The notes: generated by a model not told the origin, from the letters alone. Positions 8,058 to 14,910 are shown, counted from the stretch's first letter. The stretch: 20,261 nt of DNA from Pseudomonas sp. UBA4617 (GCF_002386445.1 NZ_DGIR01000041.1:1-20261); one strand, 5' to 3'. Program-made: numbers and translations.

Positions 8058-8087
8058 CGGCCCGACCCTCACCATGGAGCAAGTGCT

Positions 8088-8426
8088 GTGGACGATTTAT
8101 TCATCAAGATCATCAACCGGGAAATCCCGGCGAAGATCATCTACGAGGACGACCAGGTCCTGGCGTTCCACGATATCGCCCCCCAGGCGCCCGTGCATTT
8201 TCTGGTCATCCCGAAAAAGCACATCCGCACCCTCAATGACCTGACCGAAGAAGACAAGGGCCTGGCGGGCCACATCCTGTTCACCGCCCAGCGCCTGGCC
8301 AGGGAACTTGGCTGCGAGGATGGCTTCCGCGTTGTCATGAATTGCAACGAGCTAGGCGGCCAGACCGTTTACCACATCCACATGCACGTGCTTGGCCAGC
8401 GCCAGATGCACTGGCCTCCGGGCTGA
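8088..8426 (+). CDS. HIT family purine nucleoside phosphoramidase (HinT-like)
   Basis: Histidine-triad hydrolase, predicted to cleave AMP-lysine or AMP-NH2 type phosphoramidates like E. coli HinT. The 112-residue protein has the N-terminal CIFCKI-equivalent region written as DLFIKIINREIPAKIIYEDD, the mid-domain VIPKKHI, and the triad HIHMH near residues 95-99. The first zinc-site cysteines found in some HIT proteins are absent. The start codon is GTG, set by GGAG 8 nt upstream. An ATG at 8074 is in another frame and is not used. The gene ends 65 nt before coq7. Confidence 0.92.
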   Translation: MDDLFIKIINREIPAKIIYEDDQVLAFHDIAPQAPVHFLVIPKKHIRTLNDLTEEDKGLAGHILFTAQRLARELGCEDGFRVVMNCNELGGQTVYHIHMHVLGQRQMHWPPG

Positions 8427-8466
8427 TCCACGGCAAGCCACCCTGCCACTATTGCGGTAAACTGTC

Positions 8467-8490
8467 GGGCACATTCTTGCGGAGGTGCCC
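8467..8490 (+). promoter_or_regulatory. Hairpin placing the coq7 ribosome binding site in its loop
   Basis: GGGCAC (8467-8472) is complementary to GTGCCC (8485-8490), enclosing a 12-nt loop. The GGAGG ribosome binding site (8481-8485) sits at the end of the loop and its last G starts the 3' arm; the ATG follows the stem by 1 nt. The repeat is visible, but a regulatory role is inference. Confidence 0.4.
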
Positions 8491-8491
8491 G

Positions 8492-9139
8492 ATGGCTACC
8501 GAACGTCACTACTCGCCGCTCGACCGCTTGTTGCTGCAGGCCGATACCGCCATGCGCACCTTGCTGCCCTTCAGCGGCCAACCCGCCCGTCCCTCGCCGG
8601 CCATCATCCAGCCGGACGTCGACCTGGACGAGCAGCAGGCCCGCCACGTTGCCGGGCTGATGCGCATCAACCACACCGGTGAAGTCTGTGCCCAGGCGCT
8701 GTACCAGGGCCAGGCCCTGACCGCAAAGCTGCCTGAAGTGCGCAAGGCCATGGAGCATGCCGCCGAGGAAGAAGTGGACCACCTGGCCTGGTGTGAACAG
8801 CGTATCCGCCAGCTGAACAGCCACCCCAGTGTGCTCAACCCGCTGTTCTACGGCATGTCGTTCGGTATCGGCGCACTCGCCGGGCTGGTCAGCGACAAGG
8901 TCAGCCTGGGCTTCGTCGCTGCCACCGAGCACCAGGTGTGCAAGCACCTCGACGAACATCTGGAGCAGATCCCGCAGGAAGACGAAAAGTCCCGGGCCAT
9001 TCTCGAACAGATGCGCATCGATGAGGAACAGCACGCCGACTCCGCACTGGCAGCCGGTGGTTATCGCTTCCCCGCACCGGTCCGTTTTGGCATGAGCCTG
9101 CTGGCCAAGGTCATGACCAAGAGTACCTACCGTATCTGA
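8492..9139 (+). CDS. coq7: 3-demethoxyubiquinol 3-hydroxylase (diiron monooxygenase)
   Basis: Catalyses the last ring hydroxylation of ubiquinone synthesis at the inner membrane, using a carboxylate-bridged diiron centre. Of 215 residues, the expected iron ligands are E64 (in NHTGEV), E94 and H97 (EEVDH), E146 (ATEHQV), and E178 and H181 (DEEQH). A hydrophobic stretch at about 119-141 fits the membrane-associated helix. The start is fixed by GGAGG 6 nt upstream; the open frame extends 50 codons further upstream, but that part lies in the HIT gene in another frame. Pseudomonads use this Coq7 type where E. coli has UbiF. The gene sits in a plus-strand run of single genes without other ubi neighbours. 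Confidence 0.96.
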   Translation: MATERHYSPLDRLLLQADTAMRTLLPFSGQPARPSPAIIQPDVDLDEQQARHVAGLMRINHTGEVCAQALYQGQALTAKLPEVRKAMEHAAEEEVDHLAWCEQRIRQLNSHPSVLNPLFYGMSFGIGALAGLVSDKVSLGFVAATEHQVCKHLDEHLEQIPQEDEKSRAILEQMRIDEEQHADSALAAGGYRFPAPVRFGMSLLAKVMTKSTYRI

Positions 9140-9149
9140 AGGCATCACC

Positions 9150-10190
9150 ATGACGGACCGTTTCGACGCCAAGGACCTGGCGCGCGCCGTGCACGCCGGC
9201 ATTCTCCAGCCAGGCCAGGACCTGGCCCTTGCGGCCTTCCTGCGCCAGCGGCCGGCACCACGCGGCAGCTTCCAGCTGGCCCATGTCGCATTCTATTTCG
9301 GCGCCATGCTGATCATGGCGGCGATGGGCTGGCTGCTCACCGAAGCCTGGATGAGTATTGGCGACTGGGCACTGCTGGCCATCGCCAGCCTTTACATCCT
9401 GTTGCTCACGCTGTTCGCCGTTAACCTGCAACATCGCGCCCAGCCCGTCGCCGCCGGGGTGCTGGCAGCAGTCGCGGTCAGCATCGTGCCGCTGGCGGTA
9501 TTCGCCGTCGAACGGCTGGCCGGCTGGTGGCCACTCGACGATGTGCAGGCCAACTATCACCAGTACTACACCTATGTGCAGGGCGGCTGGCTGGCAATGG
9601 AAGCGGCCACGGTACTCGCCGGGCTGCTGATACTGAGGCTGATCCCCTACCCGTTCATCATCATGCCGATGGCCGTGGCGTTGTGGTTCATGTCGATGGA
9701 CCTGAGCGAATGGTGGTTCGGCTCGCCGTTCAGCTGGGAGCAACGTCGCGAGGTGTCGTTGTGGTTCGGGCTGGGTCTGCTGGTGGTATGCATCGTGGTC
9801 GATGGCCGCACTCGCGAAGACTATGCACATTGGGGCTATCTGGCCGGGCTGGCGGCTTTCTGGGGCGGGCTGACGCTGACGGACAGCGGCAGCGAGCTGG
9901 GCAAGGCCATGTACTGCCTGGTCAACGTTGTACTCATGGGCATGGCAGTACTGCTGCGCCGGCCGGTGTTCATGGTATTCGGCGCGCTGGGAGTGGCGGC
10001 CTACCTGGGCTACCTGTCGTATGAGGTGTTTGCCGACTCGCTGCTGTTCCCGCTGGTGGTGAGCTTGATCGGGCTTGCAGTCATAGGGCTGGGCCTGGCT
10101 TATCAGAAACGGCGCGAGCGATTGAGCCAGGTGATGCGCGGTTGGCTGCCTGAGTGGGTGCGGGCGGCATTGCCTGCGCTTCGCAGGTGA
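9150..10190 (+). CDS. Polytopic membrane protein of unknown function (possibly DUF2157-like)
   Basis: I do not recognise a function. The 346-residue protein has a short soluble N-terminus (about 1-42) containing LARAVHAGILQPGQ, then roughly ten hydrophobic segments at about 46-64, 72-92, 100-121, 146-165, 168-184, 202-218, 229-244, 253-269, 272-292 and 298-318, and a basic amphipathic C-terminus. The N-terminus plus helical bundle recalls DUF2157 proteins, but this is a guess from memory. A Trp- and Tyr-rich loop lies between segments three and four. The Shine-Dalgarno GAAGG overlaps the coq7 stop codon, with only 10 nt between the genes, so co-expression with coq7 is likely. A GC hairpin follows the stop. 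Confidence 0.75.
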   Translation: MTDRFDAKDLARAVHAGILQPGQDLALAAFLRQRPAPRGSFQLAHVAFYFGAMLIMAAMGWLLTEAWMSIGDWALLAIASLYILLLTLFAVNLQHRAQPVAAGVLAAVAVSIVPLAVFAVERLAGWWPLDDVQANYHQYYTYVQGGWLAMEAATVLAGLLILRLIPYPFIIMPMAVALWFMSMDLSEWWFGSPFSWEQRREVSLWFGLGLLVVCIVVDGRTREDYAHWGYLAGLAAFWGGLTLTDSGSELGKAMYCLVNVVLMGMAVLLRRPVFMVFGALGVAAYLGYLSYEVFADSLLFPLVVSLIGLAVIGLGLAYQKRRERLSQVMRGWLPEWVRAALPALRR

Positions 10191-10196
10191 TAGCGC

Positions 10197-10220
10197 TGGG
10201 GCTGCCGCGCAGCAGCCCCA
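10197..10220. terminator. GC-rich hairpin between convergent genes, probable terminator
   Basis: GGGGCTGC (10198-10205) pairs with GCAGCCCC (10212-10219) around a 6-nt loop, extended by one T-A pair. It lies between the convergent membrane-protein and osmC genes. No T run follows on either strand, so termination is inferred from position; a similar hairpin lies between estP and trpE. Confidence 0.5.
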
Positions 10221-10229
10221 ACCATGGCC

Positions 10230-10652
10230 TTAACCCAGCTCTACGATTTCATAGCCATGGCTGATCGCCACACCGGCACGCTCCAGCATGATCGAAGCCG
10301 AGCAGTACTTCTCTGCCGACAGCTCCACCGCGCGCTTGACCTGCGCCTCTTTCAGCCCGCGCCCTTTCACCACGAAGTTCATATGAATCCTGGTGAACAC
10401 CTTCGGGTCTTCGCCTGAACGCTCGGCCTCGAGAAACGCCTCGCAGCTTTCCACTGCCTGCCGCGACTTCTTCAGAATGCTCACCACATCGAAGCTGCTG
10501 CAGCCACCCAGGCCCAGCAACAGCATCTCCATCGGTCGCACACCCAGGTTGCGGCCGCCGGCCTCGGGCGGGCCGTCCATCACGACAACGTGGCCGCTCC
10601 CCGATTCGCCGAGGAACATTGCCTCACCGGCCCACTGGATACGTGCCTTCAT
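10230..10652 (-). CDS. OsmC/Ohr family protein, YhfA-like
   Basis: Small cytosolic OsmC-fold protein. The two family cysteines are present: C51 in LGGCSSFDV and C117 in EKYCSAS, consistent with thiol-based peroxide reduction, although YhfA-type members have no firmly assigned substrate. Length (140 residues) is typical. An AGGAG lies 9 nt before the ATG. It is divergent from crp, the same arrangement as yhfA-crp in E. coli, which supports a YhfA assignment over OsmC or Ohr proper. The 191-nt divergent spacer presumably holds promoters for both genes. Confidence 0.87.
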   Translation of the reverse strand: MKARIQWAGEAMFLGESGSGHVVVMDGPPEAGGRNLGVRPMEMLLLGLGGCSSFDVVSILKKSRQAVESCEAFLEAERSGEDPKVFTRIHMNFVVKGRGLKEAQVKRAVELSAEKYCSASIMLERAGVAISHGYEIVELG

Positions 10653-10727
10653 CTACCCGGACTCCTGATTTTCGGAAAAGGGTGTCAGCTTAGACCTTGT
10701 ATGGCCGTGGGAAAAGCACGAGTCCTG

Positions 10728-10742
10728 TCGGTTTAATACCGA
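10728..10742. promoter_or_regulatory. Inverted repeat in the yhfA-crp spacer, possible operator
   Basis: TCGGT (10728-10732) and ACCGA (10738-10742) form a perfect inverted repeat around TTAAT. It sits 102 nt before the crp start and 76 nt before the divergent osmC-type gene. It does not resemble a CRP/Vfr site (TGTGA-N6-TCACA). The role is unknown. Confidence 0.3.
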
Positions 10743-10843
10743 AACATCTTGTAGTGTCTGATAAGCTGGCGCCAAATGACTGGCGCTTCGCGCCGGCTAC
10801 CCCTTTCAAAAAGCCCATGCGTCGCATCGAACAGGATTTCGTG

Positions 10844-11488
10844 ATGGTTGCTTCTGCCTTACCCGCCAAGATAAAGAACATCGACAGGCTGCTGGTGCAC
10901 TGCCAGCGCCGCCGCTACCCCGCCAAAAGCAATATCATTTGCGCCGGCGACCGGGCCGAGACGCTGTCATTCATCATCAAAGGGTCTGTCACCATCCTCA
11001 TCGAGGACGACGAAGGCCATGAAATGATCATCGCCTACCTCAACAGTGGCGATTTCTTTGGCGAACTGGGCCTGTTCGAGCCTGCTGGCAGCGAGCAACA
11101 CCGCAGTGCCTGGGTGCGCGCGAAAACCGAATGCGAAGTGGCCGAAATCAGTTACGAGAAATTTCGCGAACTGGCGCGCCAGGATCCGGAGATTCTCTAC
11201 GCGCTGGGCAGCCAGATGGCCCAACGCCTGCGCAACACCACACGCAAGGTAGGCGACCTGGCGTTCTTCGACGTCACCGGGCGGGTTGCCCGTTGCCTGC
11301 TTGACCTGTGCAAGCAACCTGACGCCATGACCCACCCCGACGGCATGCAGATCAAGATTACCCGTCAGGAGATAGGACGGATCGTCGGCTGCTCCCGAGA
11401 AATGGTCGGCCGCGTCCTCAAGGACCTCGAGGAGCGCAGCCTGGTGCAGGTCAAAGGCAAGACCATGGTGGTCTACGGTACGCGTTAA
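10844..11488 (+). CDS. crp: cAMP-binding transcription regulator Vfr/Crp
   Basis: CRP-family regulator of 214 residues, the same length as P. aeruginosa Vfr. The N-terminal cyclic-nucleotide domain (about 10-115) includes FFGELGLF at 71-78 and RSAWVRAKTECEV at 87-99, giving the expected cAMP contacts E74, R87, S88 and T132. The long C helix is followed by the DNA-binding helix-turn-helix at about 173-192 (TRQEIGRIVGCSREMVGRVL). AGGA lies 7 nt before the chosen ATG; the open frame runs 49 codons further upstream, but that part is non-coding spacer. In P. putida, Crp is not the main carbon catabolite regulator and cAMP levels are reported to be low. The stop codon overlaps the stop of the convergent lplA-like gene. 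Confidence 0.95.
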   Translation: MVASALPAKIKNIDRLLVHCQRRRYPAKSNIICAGDRAETLSFIIKGSVTILIEDDEGHEMIIAYLNSGDFFGELGLFEPAGSEQHRSAWVRAKTECEVAEISYEKFRELARQDPEILYALGSQMAQRLRNTTRKVGDLAFFDVTGRVARCLLDLCKQPDAMTHPDGMQIKITRQEIGRIVGCSREMVGRVLKDLEERSLVQVKGKTMVVYGTR

Positions 11489-12189
11489 GCCTTGGGCAGG
11501 TCAGCCAGCACCTTGGCATAGGCCTGCGACAGGCGCTCGAACCAGGGCGCCTCGGGCGCCACTTCGTGCAAGGCGATATGTGCGTCGGCACGGCAGCGCT
11601 GGTCCAGTTCGCAACACTCGTTGAAGCGGTTGACCGCGGCCACCATCGACTCGCGCTCGTTGTCCAGCAGCAATGCGCCATGTACCAGCACTACCGGGCG
11701 CTTGCCACCCAGCCCCTGACGCCAGCGTTGTGCGGTGCCCACCAGTTTGCGACCATTGAGGTTGACGTTGTAGCGGCCGTCGCAGAACGCCCCGTCGATC
11801 TCACCCACCGACGCCACTGCGCCCCACTCGCGCAGCACGTCGCACAGCGGCAGGCACAGGCGCTCGTATGCATTTTCGATACGGCCATGGTCGCCTTCGC
11901 TACGCGGGGCAACGTAGACCAGTGCAACGTTTACCGTCGCATGCGACTGCGGCACGGGCTCGCCGCCGGTTTCGCGCAGCAGCACCGGCCAGCCGGCAAT
12001 GGCCAGCTCCGCACAGGCAGCCTCGAAATTGTCCAGGCGGCTCATGCGTCGCGGCATGACCAGAGCGTGGTCGGTAGGGCGCCAGAACAGTACGCCACTG
12101 TCGCGTTCGCCGCGGCACACGGCGGCCAGCAGGTCCTGTTCGGCGTGCAGGCCTTGTTCGACGGTCAGGGCCAGGGGTTGATCGGTCAT
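11485..12189 (-). CDS. Lipoate-protein ligase A family protein
   Basis: Predicted member of the BPL/LplA/LipB catalytic family, which attaches lipoate, octanoate or biotin to carrier-domain lysines. The 234-residue protein begins with family-like QGLHAEQDLL (11-20) and has VLFWRPTDHALVMPRRM (33-49). R72 to V79 (RETGGEPV) corresponds loosely to the RRxSGGG nucleotide loop of LplA. GRKLVGTAQ carries K148 at the position of the conserved catalytic lysine. It is shorter than E. coli LplA (about 338 residues) and lacks the C-terminal domain, so it may need a partner or act as an amidotransferase. The start at MTDQPL has GGTGG a few nt upstream. Its specificity is not deducible. Confidence 0.78.
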   Translation of the reverse strand: MTDQPLALTVEQGLHAEQDLLAAVCRGERDSGVLFWRPTDHALVMPRRMSRLDNFEAACAELAIAGWPVLLRETGGEPVPQSHATVNVALVYVAPRSEGDHGRIENAYERLCLPLCDVLREWGAVASVGEIDGAFCDGRYNVNLNGRKLVGTAQRWRQGLGGKRPVVLVHGALLLDNERESMVAAVNRFNECCELDQRCRADAHIALHEVAPEAPWFERLSQAYAKVLADLPKA

Positions 12190-12216
12190 TGATCCACCTT
12201 CGATATTGATGTCTAC

Positions 12217-12255
12217 GGCCTCTTCCCGGTGAACCCGCGAAAGGCCAGGCCTGGC
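12217..12255. repeat. Degenerate REP-like element with adjoining palindrome
   Basis: The stretch ggcctcttcccggtgaaccc (12217-12236) resembles the P. putida REP core (cggcctcttcgcgggtaaac) with a few changes and one missing base. GGCCT at 12217-12221 pairs with AGGCC at 12242-12246, and a 12-bp palindrome (12244-12255) overlaps it. It lies between the lplA-like gene and the trpC terminator. Confidence 0.4.
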
Positions 12256-12259
12256 ATAC

Positions 12260-12287
12260 AAAAAAGCCGGCCAAAACGGCCGGCTTT
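12260..12287 (-). terminator. Rho-independent terminator of trpGDC
   Basis: Arms at 12263-12272 and 12278-12287 are perfectly complementary around a 5-nt loop; the minus-strand stem ends in six T residues (12265-12260). It lies 6 nt beyond the trpC stop codon. Confidence 0.92.
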
Positions 12288-12293
12288 GTTTGG

Positions 12294-13127
12294 TCAGTCC
12301 AGTTGCTGAACAGTCTTCTTCACCAGTTCCGGGAAGAACAACCGCTGCAATTCCAACCCAGGCTGCTCGGCACGCATGAACGCCTCACCCACCAGGAACG
12401 AATAAACCTCGTTGATTTCCATCAGTTCCACATCGGCCCGGTTCAGGATGCCGCTTTCGGTAACCACCAGGCGATCACGCGGAATACGTGGTAGCAGGTC
12501 AAGGGTGGCTTCCAGGCTGACCTCGAAGGTGTGCAGGTTGCGGTTGTTCACCCCCACCAGCGGCGTATCGAGGATTTTCAGTGCGCGCTCCAGCTCATCG
12601 CCGTCATGCACTTCCACCAGCACGTCAAGGCCGACATCCTTGGCCGTGGCCGCCAACTCGGCCATCTTCACGTCCTCCAGCGCTGCCACGATCAGCAGCA
12701 CGCAGTCTGCGCCCAAGGCGCGGGCTTCGACGATCTGGTACGGGTCGACCATGAAGTCCTTGCGGATCACCGGCAGCGAAACTGCCGCACGGGCCTGCTG
12801 CAGATAGGCATCGGCACCCAGGAAATAATCCACATCGGTCAGCACCGACAGGCAGGTCGCCCCGCCTTTCTCATAGCTCACGGCAATTTCCGCCGGCACG
12901 AAATGCTCGCGGATCACACCCTTGCTCGGCGAAGCCTTCTTGATTTCGGCAATGACTGCCGGCTGCTTGCGTCCGGCCTGCTCGATCAACGCCTTGGCAA
13001 AGCCACGCGGGGCGTCGGCAACCTTGGCCAGGGCTTCCAGTTCAGCGAGGCTGACGCGCGCACTGCGCTCGGCCACTTCCTGGAACTTGCGAGCAATGAT
13101 CCTTTCCAGCACCGTCGGCACACTCAT
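12294..13127 (-). CDS. trpC: Indole-3-glycerol phosphate synthase
   Basis: Cyclises 1-(2-carboxyphenylamino)-1-deoxyribulose-5-phosphate to indole-3-glycerol phosphate in tryptophan synthesis. The 277-residue, single-domain TIM-barrel enzyme (not fused to TrpF as in E. coli) carries IAEIKKASPSKG near 59-70, LTDVDYFLG near 96-104, RKDFMVDPYQ near 122-131, GVNNRNL and TESGI. Its ATG overlaps the trpD stop in an ATGA (13124-13127), with GGAG 9 nt upstream inside trpD, so the pair is translationally coupled. It is the last gene of the trpGDC operon, followed at once by a strong terminator. Confidence 0.97.
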   Translation of the reverse strand: MSVPTVLERIIARKFQEVAERSARVSLAELEALAKVADAPRGFAKALIEQAGRKQPAVIAEIKKASPSKGVIREHFVPAEIAVSYEKGGATCLSVLTDVDYFLGADAYLQQARAAVSLPVIRKDFMVDPYQIVEARALGADCVLLIVAALEDVKMAELAATAKDVGLDVLVEVHDGDELERALKILDTPLVGVNNRNLHTFEVSLEATLDLLPRIPRDRLVVTESGILNRADVELMEINEVYSFLVGEAFMRAEQPGLELQRLFFPELVKKTVQQLD

Positions 13128-14173
13128 GCTTCGTTCTCCACCTTGAATACTGCAGTAAAGGCACCCAGTTCCTGCAGCTTCTCCCAGGCCAGCCCGGTGT
13201 GCAGTACGTCATGGGCCAGCTCCACACCGGCCTTCAGGCTCATGGCATGGTCAGCGGCATACAGCGCTGCGCCGGCATTGAGCACGATCATTTCGGCGGC
13301 CTTCTGGCCGTTCTCGGTCTTGCGCCGCCCCAGGGCGTCGCGAATCAGCTCCAGCGACGCCTGCGGGTTCTCGACCGCCAGGCCGTGCAGACTCTGGCTC
13401 TTCATGCCGAGGTCTTCCGGCTCGACCCAATATTCTGTGATCTCGCCGTTTTTCAGTTCGGCGACGAAGGTGGGCGCAGCCAGGCTGAACTCATCCAGGC
13501 CATCCTTCGAGTGCACCACCAGCACGTGCTTGCTGCCCAGACGCTGCAGCACCTCGGCCAACGGGCGGCACAGGGCCTGGGTGAACACCCCGACTACCTG
13601 ATGCTTCACTCCGGCCGGATTCGTAAGCGGGCCGAGCATGTTGAACAGGGTACGCAACCCCAGGTCGCGGCGCGGGCCGGCGGCATGCTTCATGGCACTG
13701 TGGTGGCTTTGTGCAAACATGAAGCCGATGCCCAGGCTGTCGATGCAGCGGGCCACCTGGGTAGGCGTCAGGTTCAGATAGATGCCAGCCGCCTCCAGCA
13801 GGTCGGCACTGCCGCTCTTGCCCGAAACCGCGCGATTACCGTGCTTGGCCACGGTGCAACCCGCCGCTGCCAGGACGAACGAGGAGGCGGTAGACACGTT
13901 GAAGATGTTGGCGCCATCACCGCCGGTGCCGACGATATCGACCACGCCATCGAGGCTTTGCAGCTCGACCTTGTCGGCCAGCTCACGCATTACCGACACC
14001 GCACCGACGATTTCGTCGATGCTTTCGCTTTTCATGCGCATGCCCATCAGGAAGGCACCGATCTGCGCTTCGCTGCACTGGCCGGTCATGATCTGGCGCA
14101 TGACATCGCGCATTTCTTCGGTGGAAAGGTCCAGGTGGCCGACGATACGGCTCAACGCGTTCTTGATATCCAT
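13124..14173 (-). CDS. trpD: Anthranilate phosphoribosyltransferase
   Basis: Transfers the phosphoribosyl group of PRPP to anthranilate. The 349-residue product has the class IV phosphoribosyltransferase signatures: the PRPP and magnesium loop IVGTGGDGANIFNVST near residues 80-95, KHGNRAVSGKSGSADLLE near 114-131, and the anthranilate-site segment MFAQSHHSAMKHAAGPRRDLG. It is not fused to TrpG, unlike in E. coli. AAGGA overlaps the trpG stop region and lies 7 nt before this ATG, with 9 nt between trpG and trpD; it overlaps trpC by 4 nt. Confidence 0.97.
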   Translation of the reverse strand: MDIKNALSRIVGHLDLSTEEMRDVMRQIMTGQCSEAQIGAFLMGMRMKSESIDEIVGAVSVMRELADKVELQSLDGVVDIVGTGGDGANIFNVSTASSFVLAAAGCTVAKHGNRAVSGKSGSADLLEAAGIYLNLTPTQVARCIDSLGIGFMFAQSHHSAMKHAAGPRRDLGLRTLFNMLGPLTNPAGVKHQVVGVFTQALCRPLAEVLQRLGSKHVLVVHSKDGLDEFSLAAPTFVAELKNGEITEYWVEPEDLGMKSQSLHGLAVENPQASLELIRDALGRRKTENGQKAAEMIVLNAGAALYAADHAMSLKAGVELAHDVLHTGLAWEKLQELGAFTAVFKVENEA

Positions 14174-14182
14174 GGTCGATCC

Positions 14183-14776
14183 TTAGCGGCGGCCGCCGGT
14201 CTGCTTGAGGAAGTTGGCGAACAGCTCGTGACCCTGTTCGGTAAGGATCGATTCAGGGTGGAACTGCACCCCTTCGATATTCAAGGTCTTGTGGCGCAGG
14301 CCCATGATTTCGTCGAGCGAACCATCGGCATGGGCAGTCCAGGCCGTCACTTCCAGGCATTCGGGCAGGGTTTCACGCTTGACCACCAGGGAATGGTAGC
14401 GGGTCACGGTCAGCGGGTTGTTGAGGCCGCTGAACACGCCCAGGTCACGGTGGTAGACCGGGCTGGTCTTGCCATGCATCACCTGGCGGGCACGCACCAC
14501 GTCACCGCCAAAGGCCTGGCCGATCGACTGGTGGCCCAGGCATACCCCGAGAATCGGCAGCTTGCCGGCAAAGTGCAGGATGGCCTCGATGGACACACCC
14601 GCCTCGCTCGGCGTACATGGCCCTGGGGAAACAACGATTCGCTCGGGGTTCAGGGCTTCGATCTGGGCGATGGTCATTTCGTCATTGCGAATGACCTTGA
14701 CCTCGGCACCCAGCTCGCCAAGGTACTGGACGACGTTGTAAGTGAATGAGTCGTAATTGTCGATCATCAGTAACAT
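14183..14776 (-). CDS. trpG: Anthranilate synthase component II, glutamine amidotransferase subunit
   Basis: Hydrolyses glutamine to feed ammonia to TrpE for anthranilate formation. The 197-residue class I glutamine amidotransferase has its triad at C79 (GVCLGHQSIG), H173 and E175 (FHPES), plus the N-terminal DNYDSFTYN and VSPGPCTP. The start at MLLMIDNYDSF is the family start, with GAGG about 10 nt upstream; the open frame continues 19 codons further into the leader. In fluorescent pseudomonads trpG leads trpGDC, apart from trpE. A 37-bp repeat shared with the trpE leader, a leader peptide and hairpins lie upstream. PabA is an alternative for the family, but the operon context decides for TrpG. 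Confidence 0.97.
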   Translation of the reverse strand: MLLMIDNYDSFTYNVVQYLGELGAEVKVIRNDEMTIAQIEALNPERIVVSPGPCTPSEAGVSIEAILHFAGKLPILGVCLGHQSIGQAFGGDVVRARQVMHGKTSPVYHRDLGVFSGLNNPLTVTRYHSLVVKRETLPECLEVTAWTAHADGSLDEIMGLRHKTLNIEGVQFHPESILTEQGHELFANFLKQTGGRR

Positions 14777-14815
14777 CGGGTTAAACCTCTTGAATCTACT
14801 GACTTCAGAATTCGA

Positions 14816-14872
14816 CCTTCCTGCGCCCGCCAACAGGCGCGGCTTTGCCCCAAGGGGCGGTAGACAGGAAGG
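14816..14872 (-). promoter_or_regulatory. Nested inverted-repeat structure in the trpG 5' untranslated region
   Basis: A perfect 8-bp outer stem (14816-14823 against 14865-14872) encloses two small hairpins: CGCC/GGCG (14828-14831 with 14836-14839) and GCCCC/GGGGC (14847-14851 with 14854-14858). It lies between the attenuator hairpin and the trpG start codon. The structure was found by eye; its role is unknown. Confidence 0.5.
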
Positions 14873-14900
14873 AAAACAGGGGCGGGCCGGGCGGGCCGGC
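14873..14900 (-). terminator. Candidate attenuator hairpin of trpGDC
   Basis: In the minus-strand transcript, GCCGG (14900-14896) pairs with CCGGC (14890-14886) around 5 nt. A GC-rich spacer follows, and then a U run (14876-14873). It starts 12 nt after the leader-peptide stop codon, as an attenuator should. The plus strand carries a tandem GCGGGCCGG (14882-14890, 14891-14899), so several GC pairings are possible and the exact stem is uncertain. Confidence 0.55.
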
Positions 14901-14910
14901 AGGAGATAAA

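Noticed and set aside
10653..10843. Autoregulatory CRP/Vfr site before crp
   Set aside because: No TGTGA-N6-TCACA-like half-site pair could be seen by eye in the spacer.
13199..14749. 516-codon plus-strand open frame opposite trpD and trpG
   Set aside because: It crosses two genes and their spacer, is rich in His, Gln and Ala, and has no ribosome binding site or domain signature.
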